Below, one piece after another: positions 21,113-32,146 of a stretch of DNA of 64,000 nucleotides. The position numbers and the translations under genes were made by a program. The notes beneath the pieces are model-generated. The model searched no databases and had not been told where the DNA came from. It saw only the letters and a program-made list of their open reading frames with translations. Numbering within the stretch: the stretch's first letter is position 1; each line of letters starts with the position of its first letter. Location of the stretch: assembly GCA_025991245.1 (NCBI GenBank), contig BQMJ01000027.1:62001-126000 (forward strand). Direction: 5' to 3'. Source of the DNA: Galdieria partita. Its lineage: Eukaryota > Rhodophyta > Bangiophyceae > Galdieriales > Galdieriaceae.

Positions 21113-22707
21113 TTACATATCAAGCAAGTCCAAAGAAAGCTCATTATGGAGACTTTCACTGCTACTTTCCCGTCGTATTCGAATATTCTTGCCATCTAAA
21201 CCGTATACAAGTTCAGAAAGATACTCCAAGACTGTACAATGATGAATATGATCACTACAAAATAATCCATATACCTTGGAGCCCTTAGAATAAAGTGTCA
21301 CCGTTGGAAAAACTTCGAAACTTCCGTTGAAATGATATTCATGATGCCCCAAAGTTGGATCTTGTAGGATACCATCAAGAAATATAGAAAAGCTTGCGGT
21401 GCTGCCTACTTCGTTCCGTTGTAACCGCACAAAAACACCAACGATTGAATCAGCTTCAGTTTCTGCTCCATATTTGACCCATTGTGGTTTTCCATCTACG
21501 GTACAAATGAGATGACCTGTTGTATAAAAACCAACCGAATTAGGACGAGTACCACAAAGACAGTTCAGCGGTAATTCCTTTGTTGAAAGACCAACACATA
21601 TTCCCTTTCCTTCATGCTTGGCTACATAAACTTCAAAATAGTAGTTCATTCCAGGTACCAAAGAAAAAGTTGTTCGAGAGCTTCTATACAGAGTAGCGCT
21701 TGTTTTGGTAGCACAATAATTCGAGTCTGTTAAAACGATATCGGGATGGGTATCTCTTGGATTGAACCCAAAACGGGGATGACTTAGTTTCGCTCTCAGT
21801 GATATTGCAATGCTGAAAGGATTGCCTGCTGTGGCTTCGACAATATCTCGAGAACTTCTGGGGGTCTCATTTTCCAAATTGGATGGGTTGGAAGGATCTA
21901 TGCAGCCTTCAGGATAAGTAAGAGCATTATCCACTTTCTGCGAAGATATTTCGTCAACAGAAGAAACTCGAGAGATGTTTCTGTATGGGCTAGACAAAAA
22001 GCCATCCCTCAAATTTAGTACAGTTACTTCAAAAGGCTTATCGTCCACTATCCGATGCATATAGGAACGTGGACGATTTGTAGGAGACGAAGGTGGTAAC
22101 TCTTCATAGCGCAATACAATACCTGTTGCATTCCTTGATAACAAGGCAGTACTAACCAAATTAGAATAGCTTCTCTCGTCACAAGTCAATCGGGAGTTTG
22201 CACTTGTCCTTGAGTGGCAAAAGCAATATCTGTCGTCACATTGATTGACGCTTACATGAATTATATTGTTCACAATACCGCGTTCATCCTTTACACAAGG
22301 TTGATCTGGTGCACATCTCCATACATTATCGACAATAACTTTCACAGGTTAGCAACTGGAAAATAAAACAAGAATTCACTCACATTTGTACTGGTAGACA
22401 CCTGCAGGAAGGGATTTGGTTGCTCTCCACACCTCATCCTCTCCTTCCTGACAGCGAGACATTGGTAACAAGTCGTTCCAGTCGTTAAAAGTGCCAGTTA
22501 CAAATGCACTCGAAGCAGGGTACCTCCACTCAAATATGACTTCGGTGAGCAACTTAAAACGTACGTGTCATGTGAAGAACGAGAACAATTTAATAACTTA
22601 CTTCTACAGAATCTCCTGACATTTTTTAGTAGTACCTCTCTAGGGACTTGTGACTTGAAAGCGCCACCATTCCAAAACGAACGTGAAGAGATTATTCGAC
22701 AATTCAT
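21113..22707 (-). CDS. CBM48 (AMPK-beta-type glycan-binding) and SPRY domain fusion protein
   Basis: Exons 22602-22707, 22384-22539 and 21113-22338 give about 495 aa. Residues about 36-110 form a CBM48/AMPK1-type carbohydrate-binding domain: WRYPASSAFVTGTFNDWN, LPAGVYQYKFIVD and VWRCAPDQPC, nearly identical in pattern to AMPK-beta subunits and related starch-binding proteins. An unconserved, serine-rich middle follows. The C-terminal ~200 residues resemble a SPRY/B30.2 domain (HPRFGFNPRDTHPDIVL, MNYYFEVYVAKHEGKGICVGLS, NSVGFYTTGHLI). The AMPK-beta C-terminal kinase-binding region is absent. Red algae store floridean starch in the cytosol, so a cytosolic glycan-binding adaptor is plausible, but function is inference. 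The first junction uses a weak acceptor (CCGAAG), chosen for frame. The 35-residue N-terminus is the least certain part. Confidence 0.75.
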
Positions 22708-23019
22708 TTTTTCTTTGACTTGCCCGCCTTTTCAAAACGAGTCTTTTAGTGGAAATGAATAGTCAAAAGCAACTATTTTGCCACTTTGTGCAACAAAATT
22801 AGCCAAAACGATATGTCTTCAAAGTATTGGTGCAGAAGGAGAAGTCATTTTATACTAATAGCCCAGTTATCTGTCAACCATTCTGTTTTTTTTGAGCTAT
22901 CCTCTTCGGCAAGAGGCATATTCCTCTGTTCCCCTTTCAACCTTGCTGATATTTACTACAACGATATTTGTGATGGTTTCTATTAAGCCTTTATCTATTC
23001 ACAAAAAGCAAAGCACTTT
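22708..23019. other. Intergenic, no gene seen
   Basis: About 312 bases between the start of the CBM48-SPRY gene and the stop of the COQ3 gene, both on the minus strand. It should hold the promoter of the former and the 3' end of the latter. Confidence 0.5.
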
Positions 23020-23987
23020 TCAATGCTCTCTCTTCGGACATTCTTTGTTATCCTCATGAACTGCATAAGACTTGACTGGTTCGCCTATACTTTGATTTCC
23101 AGAACATTTCTTCCATACCATTAGATAGTTAACTCCCAGGTTCCTGGTTAAACGTATGGTATTATCAAAGGGATGAAAAGCGAAACCAACTGAACTCAGC
23201 AACTTCATATCATTGGATAAACACCAAGTGATTTCTTCAGGTCGAACCAACTTTTGCCATTGATGAGTTCCTTTAGGTATCCAGCCAAGTATATTTTCTG
23301 CCATGAATATTGCAGATAGCCACGAAAAGAAGGTACGGTTGATAGTTGAGATAATGAGTAGACCTTGTGGTCGAACTGTTTGCTTCAGCGTATCGAGAAA
23401 CAGTTGAGGATTCTCCACGTGTTCAATTACCTCTAGACAAGTCACACAGTCAAACTGTAATTGCTCTGAGACCTATGCTCGTGTTTTCATCGGTATATGA
23501 AAGCAAACCATGTCCAAACTTACCAGGTCAGAAAGAGAGCAAAGTCTGTACTTCACGGACGTTCCCAGGAATGGATCAAGGCTAACATGTTTTCTAGCAG
23601 TTTCGATGGCGTCTTGTGCCTCATCAATACCCAAGACACTTGCTCCTAAGCGCCCTAATGGTTCGCAAAGAATGCCACCTAAACAAGTCGCCTATCAAAC
23701 AGCAATCCAAAATAACGAAATACTAAACAACCTCCACAGCCAACATCCAAGATAGAAATTCCTTGAAGAGGTAGTTGTTGTAGTTCCTTGGAACTCGATA
23801 TATATGTTTCTATGGCTGCTCGTATAACGGCTATTCTTGCAGGGTTGAAACGTAGAAGCGGAGCAACGGGCCCAGTTGGACTCCACCATTCCTTTGCGTG
23901 CTTATTAAACTTGGCAACTTCAGATACATATCGATAATAACCCAACTTTAAGATCCTTTTACCACTAGACCACGAGATGGCTTTCAT
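23020..23987 (-). CDS. COQ3: Ubiquinone biosynthesis O-methyltransferase COQ3/UbiG
   Basis: COQ3 carries out the two O-methylations of the ubiquinone ring in the mitochondrial matrix. Exons 23732-23987, 23524-23678 and 23020-23472 give about 287 aa. The SAM motif ILDVGCGGGILCEPLGRLGA is assembled across the first intron. Other family signatures are ASVLGIDEAQDAIETAR, VTCLEVIEHVENPQLF and INRTFFSWLSAIFMAENILGW, plus the LPKGTHQW-type box, here IPKGTHQWQKLVRPEEI. The first ATG in frame (23987) gives MKAISWSSGKRILKLGYYRY, a basic, acid-free N-terminus typical of a mitochondrial presequence; the frame is open a little farther upstream but has no ATG. It runs divergently from the gene at 24222. 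Confidence 0.93.
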
Positions 23988-24221
23988 CGAGTCCAACCAC
24001 ACATCGTACTCGTGATGTTTCTCAATTCGTGTTGATCCAATGAAGAGAAATGTATAAACTACTGTCTATTTCGATAAGCTCTTATGAGTTGTTTCTAGTT
24101 GAACTTTCATTCTCCTTGACTGGCTTCAAGAAAGGAAACGATTATGACAGAGAAGACATTTTATATTGAACAGAAGCTTTCCTCTAGTTTGCATGTTTGA
24201 TTGTGAGAGATTGAATATTGA

Positions 24222-25304
24222 ATGATGTTGAATAGACTGGGCTTTCAACCAGGAAGAGGATGGTCCCTATATCCCAGAGTATTCCATGGTCTGCATTTTC
24301 TAAAACGTAACAAGCTTCGATGTAGTGTGAGAAACTTGCAGTGTGCTGGTGCAAGTCAAGGATCCCTATCTTGGGAGGTAACTAAGAAAGCCACGGATTT
24401 ATGCTACTTTCTGAGAAATCTGGCCTCCGTGGAACCTCCCAAGGAAACAAGTTGTCTTCTTTGGACTTTATTGGAGCAAAAGAAGAAACTCATGGATCCT
24501 TTGGATAGATCTCGTTTGCATCCGTTTCTGATTCCTTTAGCAATTGATGAGGACACAGATAGAATAGTTGGCTTTCTTCGTTGGCCAACGCCTCCAAGTG
24601 ATATGCCTCTTCCTATTGTTGAAGCTCAGTTATCAACTAAAACACTTGTGTTGTTATCGAATAGTGCAAAAGCTTATATACAGCGATATTTGACTACTTT
24701 AGAAGCAGAAGAAGGTCTTCCAAGTCTTCACAATATGCAGTATATGGAACATTTGTATACACCAGGTAGCTTTTCAAAGAGTGGTTTAAGTTTACAACAG
24801 TTTCTTATTCGAGATATTGGACCTTTTCCAGATGTTTATGAACAATTGACCCATCAACATTTGGAAAAGGGAAGGACACAATCTGCTTTGATAACTTGTG
24901 AGAAAGCAGCCGTATCTTTTCCTGGTTGGGGTCGTTCGCGTTATTTTCATTCTCGTGTTTTAAGAAAACTCAACAGAATGCAGGAAGCAAGAGATGCGGC
25001 AAGAGCTGCATTGCAACTTCCATTATGGACATTGAACGACGATCCCTTTCAAGTTGGTTTTGTAGCTGGTTTTCAGTCGCCAGAAACTTCTTTTCCACAG
25101 ATATATCGCAAGTTGGCTAATGACAAAAGGCAGAAAGATATTGAAAATGGCAAACCAAAAGAACAAGTAGCTTTAGATAGAGCTGCATTTCTGTTAGATG
25201 TTACTTTTTTGGAAAATAACTCTTATCAAGATATCAAAGAGTTGTTGGCTCAGTTGTATGAAGAAGCCAAGTTACCAGATATTGCTCGTTTTGTTGCATC
25301 CTAA
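24222..25304 (+). CDS. Conserved protein with helical-repeat (TPR-like) C-terminal half, probably plastid-targeted; function unknown
   Basis: An intronless 360-aa protein I cannot name. The first ~45 residues are basic with no acidic residue (PRVFHGLHFLKRNKLRCSVR), like a plastid transit peptide. The middle has a conserved-looking block, DEDTDRIVGFLRWPTPPSDM, then helical segments. Residues about 205-260 look like TPR-type helix pairs: VYEQLTHQHLEKGRTQSALITCEKAA and YFHSRVLRKLNRMQEARDAARAAL, spaced as in tandem TPRs. The C-terminus is helical (LDVTFLENNSYQDIKELLAQLYEEAK). No catalytic motif is seen. A plastid assembly or RNA-related role would fit plant TPR proteins, but this is a guess. It is divergent from COQ3. 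Confidence 0.6.
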   Translation: MMLNRLGFQPGRGWSLYPRVFHGLHFLKRNKLRCSVRNLQCAGASQGSLSWEVTKKATDLCYFLRNLASVEPPKETSCLLWTLLEQKKKLMDPLDRSRLHPFLIPLAIDEDTDRIVGFLRWPTPPSDMPLPIVEAQLSTKTLVLLSNSAKAYIQRYLTTLEAEEGLPSLHNMQYMEHLYTPGSFSKSGLSLQQFLIRDIGPFPDVYEQLTHQHLEKGRTQSALITCEKAAVSFPGWGRSRYFHSRVLRKLNRMQEARDAARAALQLPLWTLNDDPFQVGFVAGFQSPETSFPQIYRKLANDKRQKDIENGKPKEQVALDRAAFLLDVTFLENNSYQDIKELLAQLYEEAKLPDIARFVAS

Positions 25305-25348
25305 ATAAGTGAAAAGATGGATAGACCATAAACACGAGATTGATTTCG

Positions 25349-26099
25349 ATGCAACGCATTCTATTTGCAAGTCGTGAAGTACACGTTTATCGTGTTCCAC
25401 AGCCACAACTTGTCCAAGGAAGATTTCTTTGTCAAGAATGGGAAGGTATATGAGAATTTGTTATTCTACCAAGGCTTATGGATAGCACAGGTGAACACTT
25501 ATTCACTGGTCGCTGTCGAGTGATGGAAGAAGGAGAAGGACAAGTATGGATTCGCTTGGAAGATAGAGTTTCTGGAGAACTTTTTGCAGAAAGCCCCTAT
25601 CATGAAAGTGGTAAGTCTGAGTATGATTGATTAGTGATATTTGGTTACTTGTGTATATTGAGGACCTCAACATGCAGTGGATAGTTCTCGTTACTTTGTG
25701 TTACAAGTAAAAGACCGGGAGACCCAACGAAAGGCTTTCTTAGGAATTGGATTTGAACAGCGTGGAGAAGCATTTGACTTTTTAGCAGCGTTGCATGACT
25801 CGATGCGACAAAGAGAAGGAGCGGAACAACGAAAGCCAGCTTCACCTCCCAAGGATTTCTCACTCAAACAAGGACAAAAGTTAAAACTTTCAGTCCCTGG
25901 TATGAAGAAATCTAGTAGAGGAGGGGGTTGTTGCACAGTGGATTCGTCGGAACAAGTCTCTACTAGTCGATCGAATGATATGGAAGATGGGTTATTTCGA
26001 GACAGTTCAGGTGCTGTTGGTGCTTCACCTCTTATTTCAGAGGATACTTTTTCGAAAAGCAAACCTTCGCAATCTTGTTTGGATGATTTACTATTCTAA
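25349..26099 (+). CDS. NECAP: NECAP-like adaptin-ear-binding coat-associated protein
   Basis: NECAPs bind the AP-2 complex and regulate clathrin-mediated endocytosis. Exons 25349-25445, 25491-25610 and 25663-26099 give about 217 aa. The PH-like NECAP domain is clear: REVHVYRVPQPQ, RFLCQEWE, then VWIRLEDRVSGELFAESP, VDSSRYFVLQVKD and AFLGIGFEQRGEAFDF, each aligning with mammalian and plant NECAP. The C-terminal ~90 residues are disordered and end CLDDLLF; animal NECAPs end in a WxxF motif that binds adaptin ears, and here only an LxF-like ending is seen. The start ATG at 25349 gives the usual NECAP N-terminus. It converges with acetyl-CoA synthetase, 68 bases between stops. Confidence 0.93.
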
Positions 26100-26167
26100 C
26101 GTGTCGTATTCCGTGTAGTAACCAAAACGAGTCATTTTTATATTTGCACACACAAAATATTCCATTT

Positions 26168-28432
26168 TTACTCCATTTTTTGCTTTTTGTAAATCTCGAT
26201 GAGTTCATCAACGGCTTGAGGATCTGCTAAAGTGGAAATATCGCCCAATTCTTGTTTCGTTACAGCGCCTTTCTTCTCTACTACCAATTTAAGAATTCTT
26301 CTCATGATTTTCCCACTTCTTGTTTTAGGTAACGATGTAGTGAAATAGACTCTTTCAGGTACTGCAATAGGTCCTATATTGACTCGAACTCTTTTCTTCA
26401 TTTCCTCTTCCAGTTCAGGTGTTGCTTTGATTCCCTCTTTAAGTATTACAAAAGCAATGATTCCTTGACCCTTTATTTCATGAGGTATAGGAACTACAGC
26501 TGCTTCTGCTGCTGCACGGTTTCCAATCAAAGCAGACTCCACTTCTGCTGTACCAATACGATGTCCACTTACATTAATCACATCATCTAAACGTCCTGTC
26601 ACGAAATAAAGGCCATCTGCATCTCTACGACATCCATCACCTGATACATAATAACCAGGAAACTTTGCAAAATAAGCTTTCTCATATCGTTCATGATTAT
26701 GTAATATAGTTCGGAAAATTCCAGGCCATGGTTTCTTAATACACAATTGACCACTTACGGGTCCATGATCCATCAACTCCTTTCCTTCATCATTGAGAAT
26801 GGCTGGAACGACTCCAAAGAATGGATAGGATACCGAACCAGGTTTCTGGAAAAGTCCTGGAACAGGAAGCGCAGTTAACATAGCACCAGAAGTTTCTGTT
26901 TGCCACCACGAGTCAATCAATGGACAACGTCCATCTCCAACCGTATAATAAAACCTAATTATTGTATGTACCAGTCAGATATTCTCATTCTTCTTCCTTT
27001 TCTCTTACCAATTCCACGCTTCTGGATTCAAAGGCTCACCGGCACCTCCTATTAACTTTAAAGACTTTCGACTCGTTTTCTTGACAACTTCATCTCCAGC
27101 ACGCATAGCAGCACGAATCAAAGTAGGTGCCGTATATACATACTGCACTTTATATTTGTCTACAATCTTCCACAATCTATCGGCACTAGGATATGTTGGA
27201 ACACCTTCAAATATAACTTGGGTAGCCCGATTGCAAAGTGCTGCATAGGCAGTATAACTATGCCCAGTTATCCAACCGCAATCTGCTGTACAGAAAAATA
27301 CTTCTGGAGCCTGATAATCAAATATATATTTAAATGTTGTGGCTGAATAAACCATATAACCTCCAACAGTATGAACTACACCTTTGGGTTTGCCTGTGGA
27401 ACCTGAAGTATATAAAACAAAAAGAGGATCTTCCGCATCCATCCACTCAACAGGACATTCCACTGAACCTGATGACTTGTTAATAACATCATGAAACCAT
27501 TCATCTCTTTTACTCTTCATTCCAACTGAGCACTTTTCTGGTCCCAATCTTTGTACTACAATCTGTCTATCAACCAAATGTCCATCTCCTCTTTCCCACA
27601 CAAGTTCTTCTGCTGCATCAGCTAATCCTTTCAACTCAATCACTTTATCTCCTCTCATAACACCATCACAAGTAATCAAAATACGACTTTTGGCATCTAA
27701 AATACGTTCCGCTAATGCTTCTGCTGAGAAACCAGCAAAGACAACACTATGAATGGCACCAATTCTTGCACAGGCCAACATAGAAATGGGAAGTTCTGGA
27801 ATATTAGGCAAATAGATAGCAACAGTATCTCCTTTCTTAACACCTCTTGCTTTTAGAGCAACTGCCAAACGCTTTACTTTGTCCAATAATTCAGCATAAG
27901 TAACTACACGATGTCCACTGTCTTCCAAATGGTTCCCTTCTGCATAATACGCAACTTGATCTCCAAAACCAGCCTCCACATGTCTATCCAAAGCATTGTA
28001 ACACATATTGGTTTTACCTCCTTTAAACCATTCCACAAAAATAGGACCTTTTCGAATGTCAAAATTATAATTCAACACGGGAGAAGAAAATGGTTTGTGC
28101 CAATAAAAGTCTCTCTTTGCTATCTCCGACCAAAAGCCTTCAGGATCAGTTACGGAACGTTCATACAATTGAAAATAAGTATTGGCATCAGGTAAATTGT
28201 GTTTTCCACTTTTTACAAACTCTTCCGGTATAGGTATTGTTTCGGGTTTATGTCCCACGTCTCCAGAAACTTGATGAGCAAAGGCAGCTCCTAACCAAGG
28301 CAACTTTGGACTTCTTTCTCTCCACTTGGTCAAAGGTTCTTTCCAACGACTTTCTAATAACGGAATAGAAAGCAGTCTAGAAATAGGTTGTCTCCACAAA
28401 AGTCTCATACGACTCGTTTTGCAAACCAACAC
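26168..28432 (-). CDS. ACS: Acetyl-CoA synthetase (AMP-forming), probably organelle-targeted
   Basis: ACS activates acetate to acetyl-CoA through an acetyl-AMP intermediate. Exons 27009-28432 and 26168-26954 give about 736 aa. Motifs: AMP-binding YTSGSTGKPKGVVHT, WITGHSYTAYAAL, GAGEPLNPEAWNW at the end of exon 1, CPLIDSWWQTETSG at the start of exon 2, YVSGDGCRRDADGLYFVTGRLDDVINVSGHR, and the catalytic/acetylatable lysine in PKTRSGKIMRR. The ACAS_N domain is present (NTYFQLYERSVTDPEGFW). About 60 residues precede the bacterial-type start and are basic (MRLLWRQPISRLLSIPLLESR), consistent with mitochondrial or plastid import. Which organelle cannot be told from the sequence. The alga can grow on organic carbon if it is Galdieria, which would fit. 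Confidence 0.95.
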
Positions 28433-28697
28433 AAAAAACGTGATTCGATCGATTTCTACTCCGGATTTTCTTCAAAGGGTTCCAGAAAGTCTTGCACTTT
28501 ATGCTATCCATTATAGATATCTATCCAGGGTAAAAATATAAGATATACAAGAAATGTTCTATAAAGATTGATAATGACGAAAAGATTAGCTAAACGGGTG
28601 CTTGAAAAACTCACTGGCGTCTTCCAAGTTACGAAAATGTCCCAATGATACAAGTTTCCTATGTGCAAAGTTAAATAGCAATTTACTAAGAAGCTGC

Positions 28698-29274
28698 TTA
28701 CTGTGCCATCTCTTTGCGCATCTGTTCCTGTACATCTGCAGCATGCTTTTTCCTATAAGCTTGAAATCTTGACTGATACGGTTCCGGATACGGAGGTTCC
28801 AAAGGAGGTTCTATATACAATCATTTCACTTTTCCATATAAAAAAGAAATAAAAATGATACCATATTCAAAAATATCGTTTTCTCTTTCTAAAAGAAACT
28901 GATAAAACTCTTCCGAATCGTTAGGAAGTGGCCAATACACTCCGTCATAACCGTCTTTGTAGCGAACTTTCGCTAATTTTTCATCCTAAGAAAACCCTTT
29001 TGATTAAAATATTCAAAAATACCTTTCAGTCATCTTACATAAGGAGGATCCATAGACCAATAAGGAAACGGACTCGGTCGATCTCTCAAGTACACCAGTA
29101 TACCTGTCACAGTATACGCTAAAGTAAAAGTCTGATGAAGATCATCAAATATAACGTCAAAGTAACAGTAGCTTTTCATACCGTAAAAAAATCCCACAAG
29201 TTATTTCTGTTGGGTTTCAAAGAGCGCAAATAAGGTATTAAACGCTCTTTAAGAGGTCGCTCGAAAAAAGACAT
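28698..29274 (-). CDS. Small single-pass membrane protein, unknown; possibly mitochondrial
   Basis: Four exons (29182-29274, 29039-29131, 28862-28985, 28698-28810) join in frame to about 140 aa. The join is supported by consistent phases and by GT-AG ends at every intron, not by homology. The protein starts MSFFERPLKERLIPYL, has one likely membrane helix (LWDFFTTFTLAYTVTGILVYL, spanning the first junction), then a hydrophilic part rich in proline and tyrosine (PSPFPYWSMDPPYDEKL, EPPLEPPYPEPYQ) and a helical C-terminus (YRKKHAADVQEQMRKEMA). Short basic N-terminus, one helix and charged tail recall accessory subunits of respiratory complexes, but I recognise no family. It lies 265 bases from the ACS start, same strand. 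Confidence 0.6.
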
Positions 29275-29375
29275 GGTCACTCCCCAAATCCGTGACACAG
29301 TGGATTGAATTGGTAAAGATCATTTCGTCTAGTTGAGAGCAGCTTGTTGCAGTCCTTTCCAAGTTTGTTACTGCC

Positions 29376-30048
29376 ATGTTGGAATGGTTATTCAATATTC
29401 TAGCATATTTAGGTAAGTATCGGTGAAAAAAAGAGAATTTAGTGACACTACGTTTTCTTCTTCTTCGAAAGGTCTTTATTATAAGAATGCAAAGATATTG
29501 TTCCTTGGGTTAGACAACGCCGGCAAAACAACGCTCATGCACGTTCTTCGGGATGACAAGGTCGCTCAACATATTCCTACACAACAACCTACAGCCGAAG
29601 AAGTAGTCATAGGCAACATAAAGTTCAGGGCTTTCGATTTAGGAGGTCACGCCGCCGCTAGACAGATCTGGCGTAACTATTACACAAAGGTCGATGCCAT
29701 AGTTTATATGGTGGATGCAGCTGACCGGGATAGGTTTAATGAGGCAAAAAAGGAACTTGACGTAAGGAAATCATCTCTATTTGCTGTAGTATAACTAAAG
29801 TTGCTTAGGCTTTATTGGCAGACGAACAACTCACGGACGTCCCATTCTTGATACTTGGAAACAAAATCGACGTTCCTCAGGCCGCTTCAGAAGAGGAACT
29901 TCGAACTGCTTTGGGAGTTCATCATTTGACAACTGGGAAGGGTACCAATCCCGTGAAAGATGTCAGACCAATCGAAGTATTTATGTGCAGTGTAGTCAGA
30001 AAGATGGGTTACGGAGAAGGTTTCCGCTGGTTATCTCAATATCTTTAA
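29376..30048 (+). CDS. SAR1: SAR1 small GTPase (COPII coat initiation)
   Basis: SAR1 inserts its N-terminal helix into the ER membrane on GTP binding and recruits Sec23/24. Exons 29376-29412, 29472-29761 and 29809-30048 give about 188 aa. The N-terminus [17 protein letters not shown] is the amphipathic helix. G motifs: G1 GLDNAGKTT, switch [12 protein letters not shown]3 [13 protein letters not shown]4 NKIDVP and a C-terminal [19 protein letters not shown] that matches the end of known SAR1. The first exon encodes only 12 residues and would be missed without splicing; the long open frame that starts upstream of the second exon is not the true N-terminus. Confidence 0.95.
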
Positions 30049-31151
30049 CGCCCATTATAAAGGCATTTTTTTCAGAGACAGTTTGGAAGATGAATGATCT
30101 TCAGTACGGGACTGTATTGCTCAGATTTTGATTAAGACAATTCAACAAAGCTTTGACAAAAAATGTTTCCGATAAAGTGTTATTTTATATCAAAAAGCTT
30201 AATGTGGTTTTGCACAATCATTGTGTAAACTGGCGTATGATTGTAAATCTATGTCTGCAGTAATAATTTCAAGATTGATTCACAATACCTTAACAATTAA
30301 TACTTCAGTCGTAGAACAGACGACAAGCTCAATTTAGAAATAATGCCAAAACAATTGAGACAATACCACTTCTTTGTCTTAGTTACCCACCGCAACGATT
30401 TGTCAAAGTCTTGATTTTTAATCAAAAATTAAATTTATTATCAATTTTTAACCGTAAATTTTTATTTTCTTTCATAGTTACAATTATTTGTATAAATAGC
30501 AGTTTAATAGATTCCACATCAATTATTAAAATATTCTATCTTTAATCTCTTCAAATTCAATTCAAGATTTGATGAAGCGACTGAAAAATTGCTTTGTGGA
30601 TAACATGTCGACATAAGGGTCTTTGACTTCTTTTTTAATTTTCTATTTCATTATACTGCTTGTCTCATGCCATGAATGTTGTATGTGGACACTATATGAA
30701 GAAAAAGCTTTTAAATTTTAACTCCTTGATGTTTTCACATTGTTGCTCTTCGTTGTTGAACGGAAGCAAAAAGTATATATCTCTGGCAAGATTCCAGGAA
30801 AAGAGGATAAATGGGATGTTCTGATATTATGAGAATTAATGATCTATTGTTTCAGATACAGCAATTCCGAATATTTTTATTTTGGCCCCTCTCTAAACAG
30901 AACTATAGGAGGTCTGTAGTACATTGACCCTTTTTTAAAATGCATGTTCCATACTGTTGAATCATATGTGCAGAGTGAATTGGATTCATCTGTTTTTTTT
31001 TAATGATTTGGAATGCTAGAAAAGTATACATTTTGTCTTTTTGCATCGACAAACAAGGGAAGCAAAGGTTGTGGGTCGCACTTGGTCATCAACCCTAACG
31101 AACTCCCTAATTGAAAAATTCCAACTTGGCCGTCGTCGTGGAGAGAGACCA
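30049..31151. other. Long AT-rich intergenic stretch, no gene seen
   Basis: About 1.1 kb between SAR1 and eEF1B-beta, both plus strand. The part from about 30,400 to 30,700 is visibly more AT-rich than the rest of the window, with runs such as AAAAATTAAATTTATT. Every frame is broken by frequent stops. It should contain the eEF1B promoter and probably a 5'-leader intron, since the frame before the eEF1B ATG is open but lacks an ATG. No repeat structure or terminal inverted repeat was recognised. Confidence 0.5.
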
Positions 31152-31956
31152 ATGGTATCTTTTCAGTCTTTGCATACTGAAGAAGGCATAGCACAGTTGA
31201 ATCAGTATCTCTCCGATAAAAGCTATTTATATGGGTAAGGAAATCTTATTCACATCATTTTTCTCCGTTTACAATTTTTTTAGGGTGGAACCCACGAAGG
31301 CTGATGTTTTAGTACACAATGCAATAAACTTCTTTCCTGATGGCACTAAATTCCCACATGTAGCCAGGTGGTATCGTCACATTGGGTCTTTTTCTCCGTA
31401 CGAACAGTATGTTTAAGGTTTCAACTTTGTTATTTGTATTCTAAAATTTTTTAGACACGATTTGCCAACTTCACCAGAACCCGTCACTATTGAAGGTGAT
31501 TCAGGACAGAAACCTTTGAAAATGGACACCAGTAAGGACGAAGATTTTGACGCTGATGATCTTTTCGCGAGCGATGACGAAGAAGATGAAGAGGCATATC
31601 GTGAGCAACAGAGAAGGGCAGAGGAAGCTCTAAAAGCGAAGGAAGCGAGAGATGCTGCCAAGCAAGCAAGCGGAAAACAAACCGTGGCAAAGTCATCTAT
31701 CGTATTCGAAGTGAAACCTTGGGATGATCAAACTGATTTGAAAAAGATGGAAGAAGCAGTTAGAGCTATCCAAATGGACGGTTTAACGTGGGGTGCTTCC
31801 AAGATTCAGCCGATTGGTTACGGTATAAATAAGTTGGTTATTATGTGTACCATTATTGACGAGAAAGTTCCTTCTACGGAAATTATTGAGGAAGAAATCA
31901 CAGCGTTGGAAGATTACGTGCAAAGCGTTGATATTGCAGCGTTCAATAAATTGTAG
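31152..31956 (+). CDS. Translation elongation factor 1B beta/delta subunit (eEF1B guanine-nucleotide exchange factor)
   Basis: eEF1B-beta recharges eEF1A with GTP. Exons 31152-31234, 31284-31406 and 31455-31956 give about 235 aa. The N-terminal GST-C-like part reads [18 protein letters not shown] and [12 protein letters not shown], as in plant and animal beta subunits. A short acidic hinge holds the conserved [13 protein letters not shown], a known casein kinase 2 site in the family. The C-terminal GEF domain is complete: [19 protein letters not shown], then [20 protein letters not shown] and [14 protein letters not shown], ending at the usual position. The start ATG fits the family N-terminus exactly. 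It converges with the small TOM7 gene, 190 bases between stops. Confidence 0.95.
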
Positions 31957-32146
31957 ACTTTTTGTGTTGTGGATAAACGTATATTCTATATTAGACAACT
32001 TGCTATAAGCGCTAACTATTGCAGCCTTTCTCGCAGTGGCAATAAACTTTAATGGCTTGTTGGTCGATAACACAATACTTTTCATTCAACACCCTAAATA
32101 GAACAAGCTTTGGTTTGGTTTCTAGAACGTTTTGACAAAACAAGTT

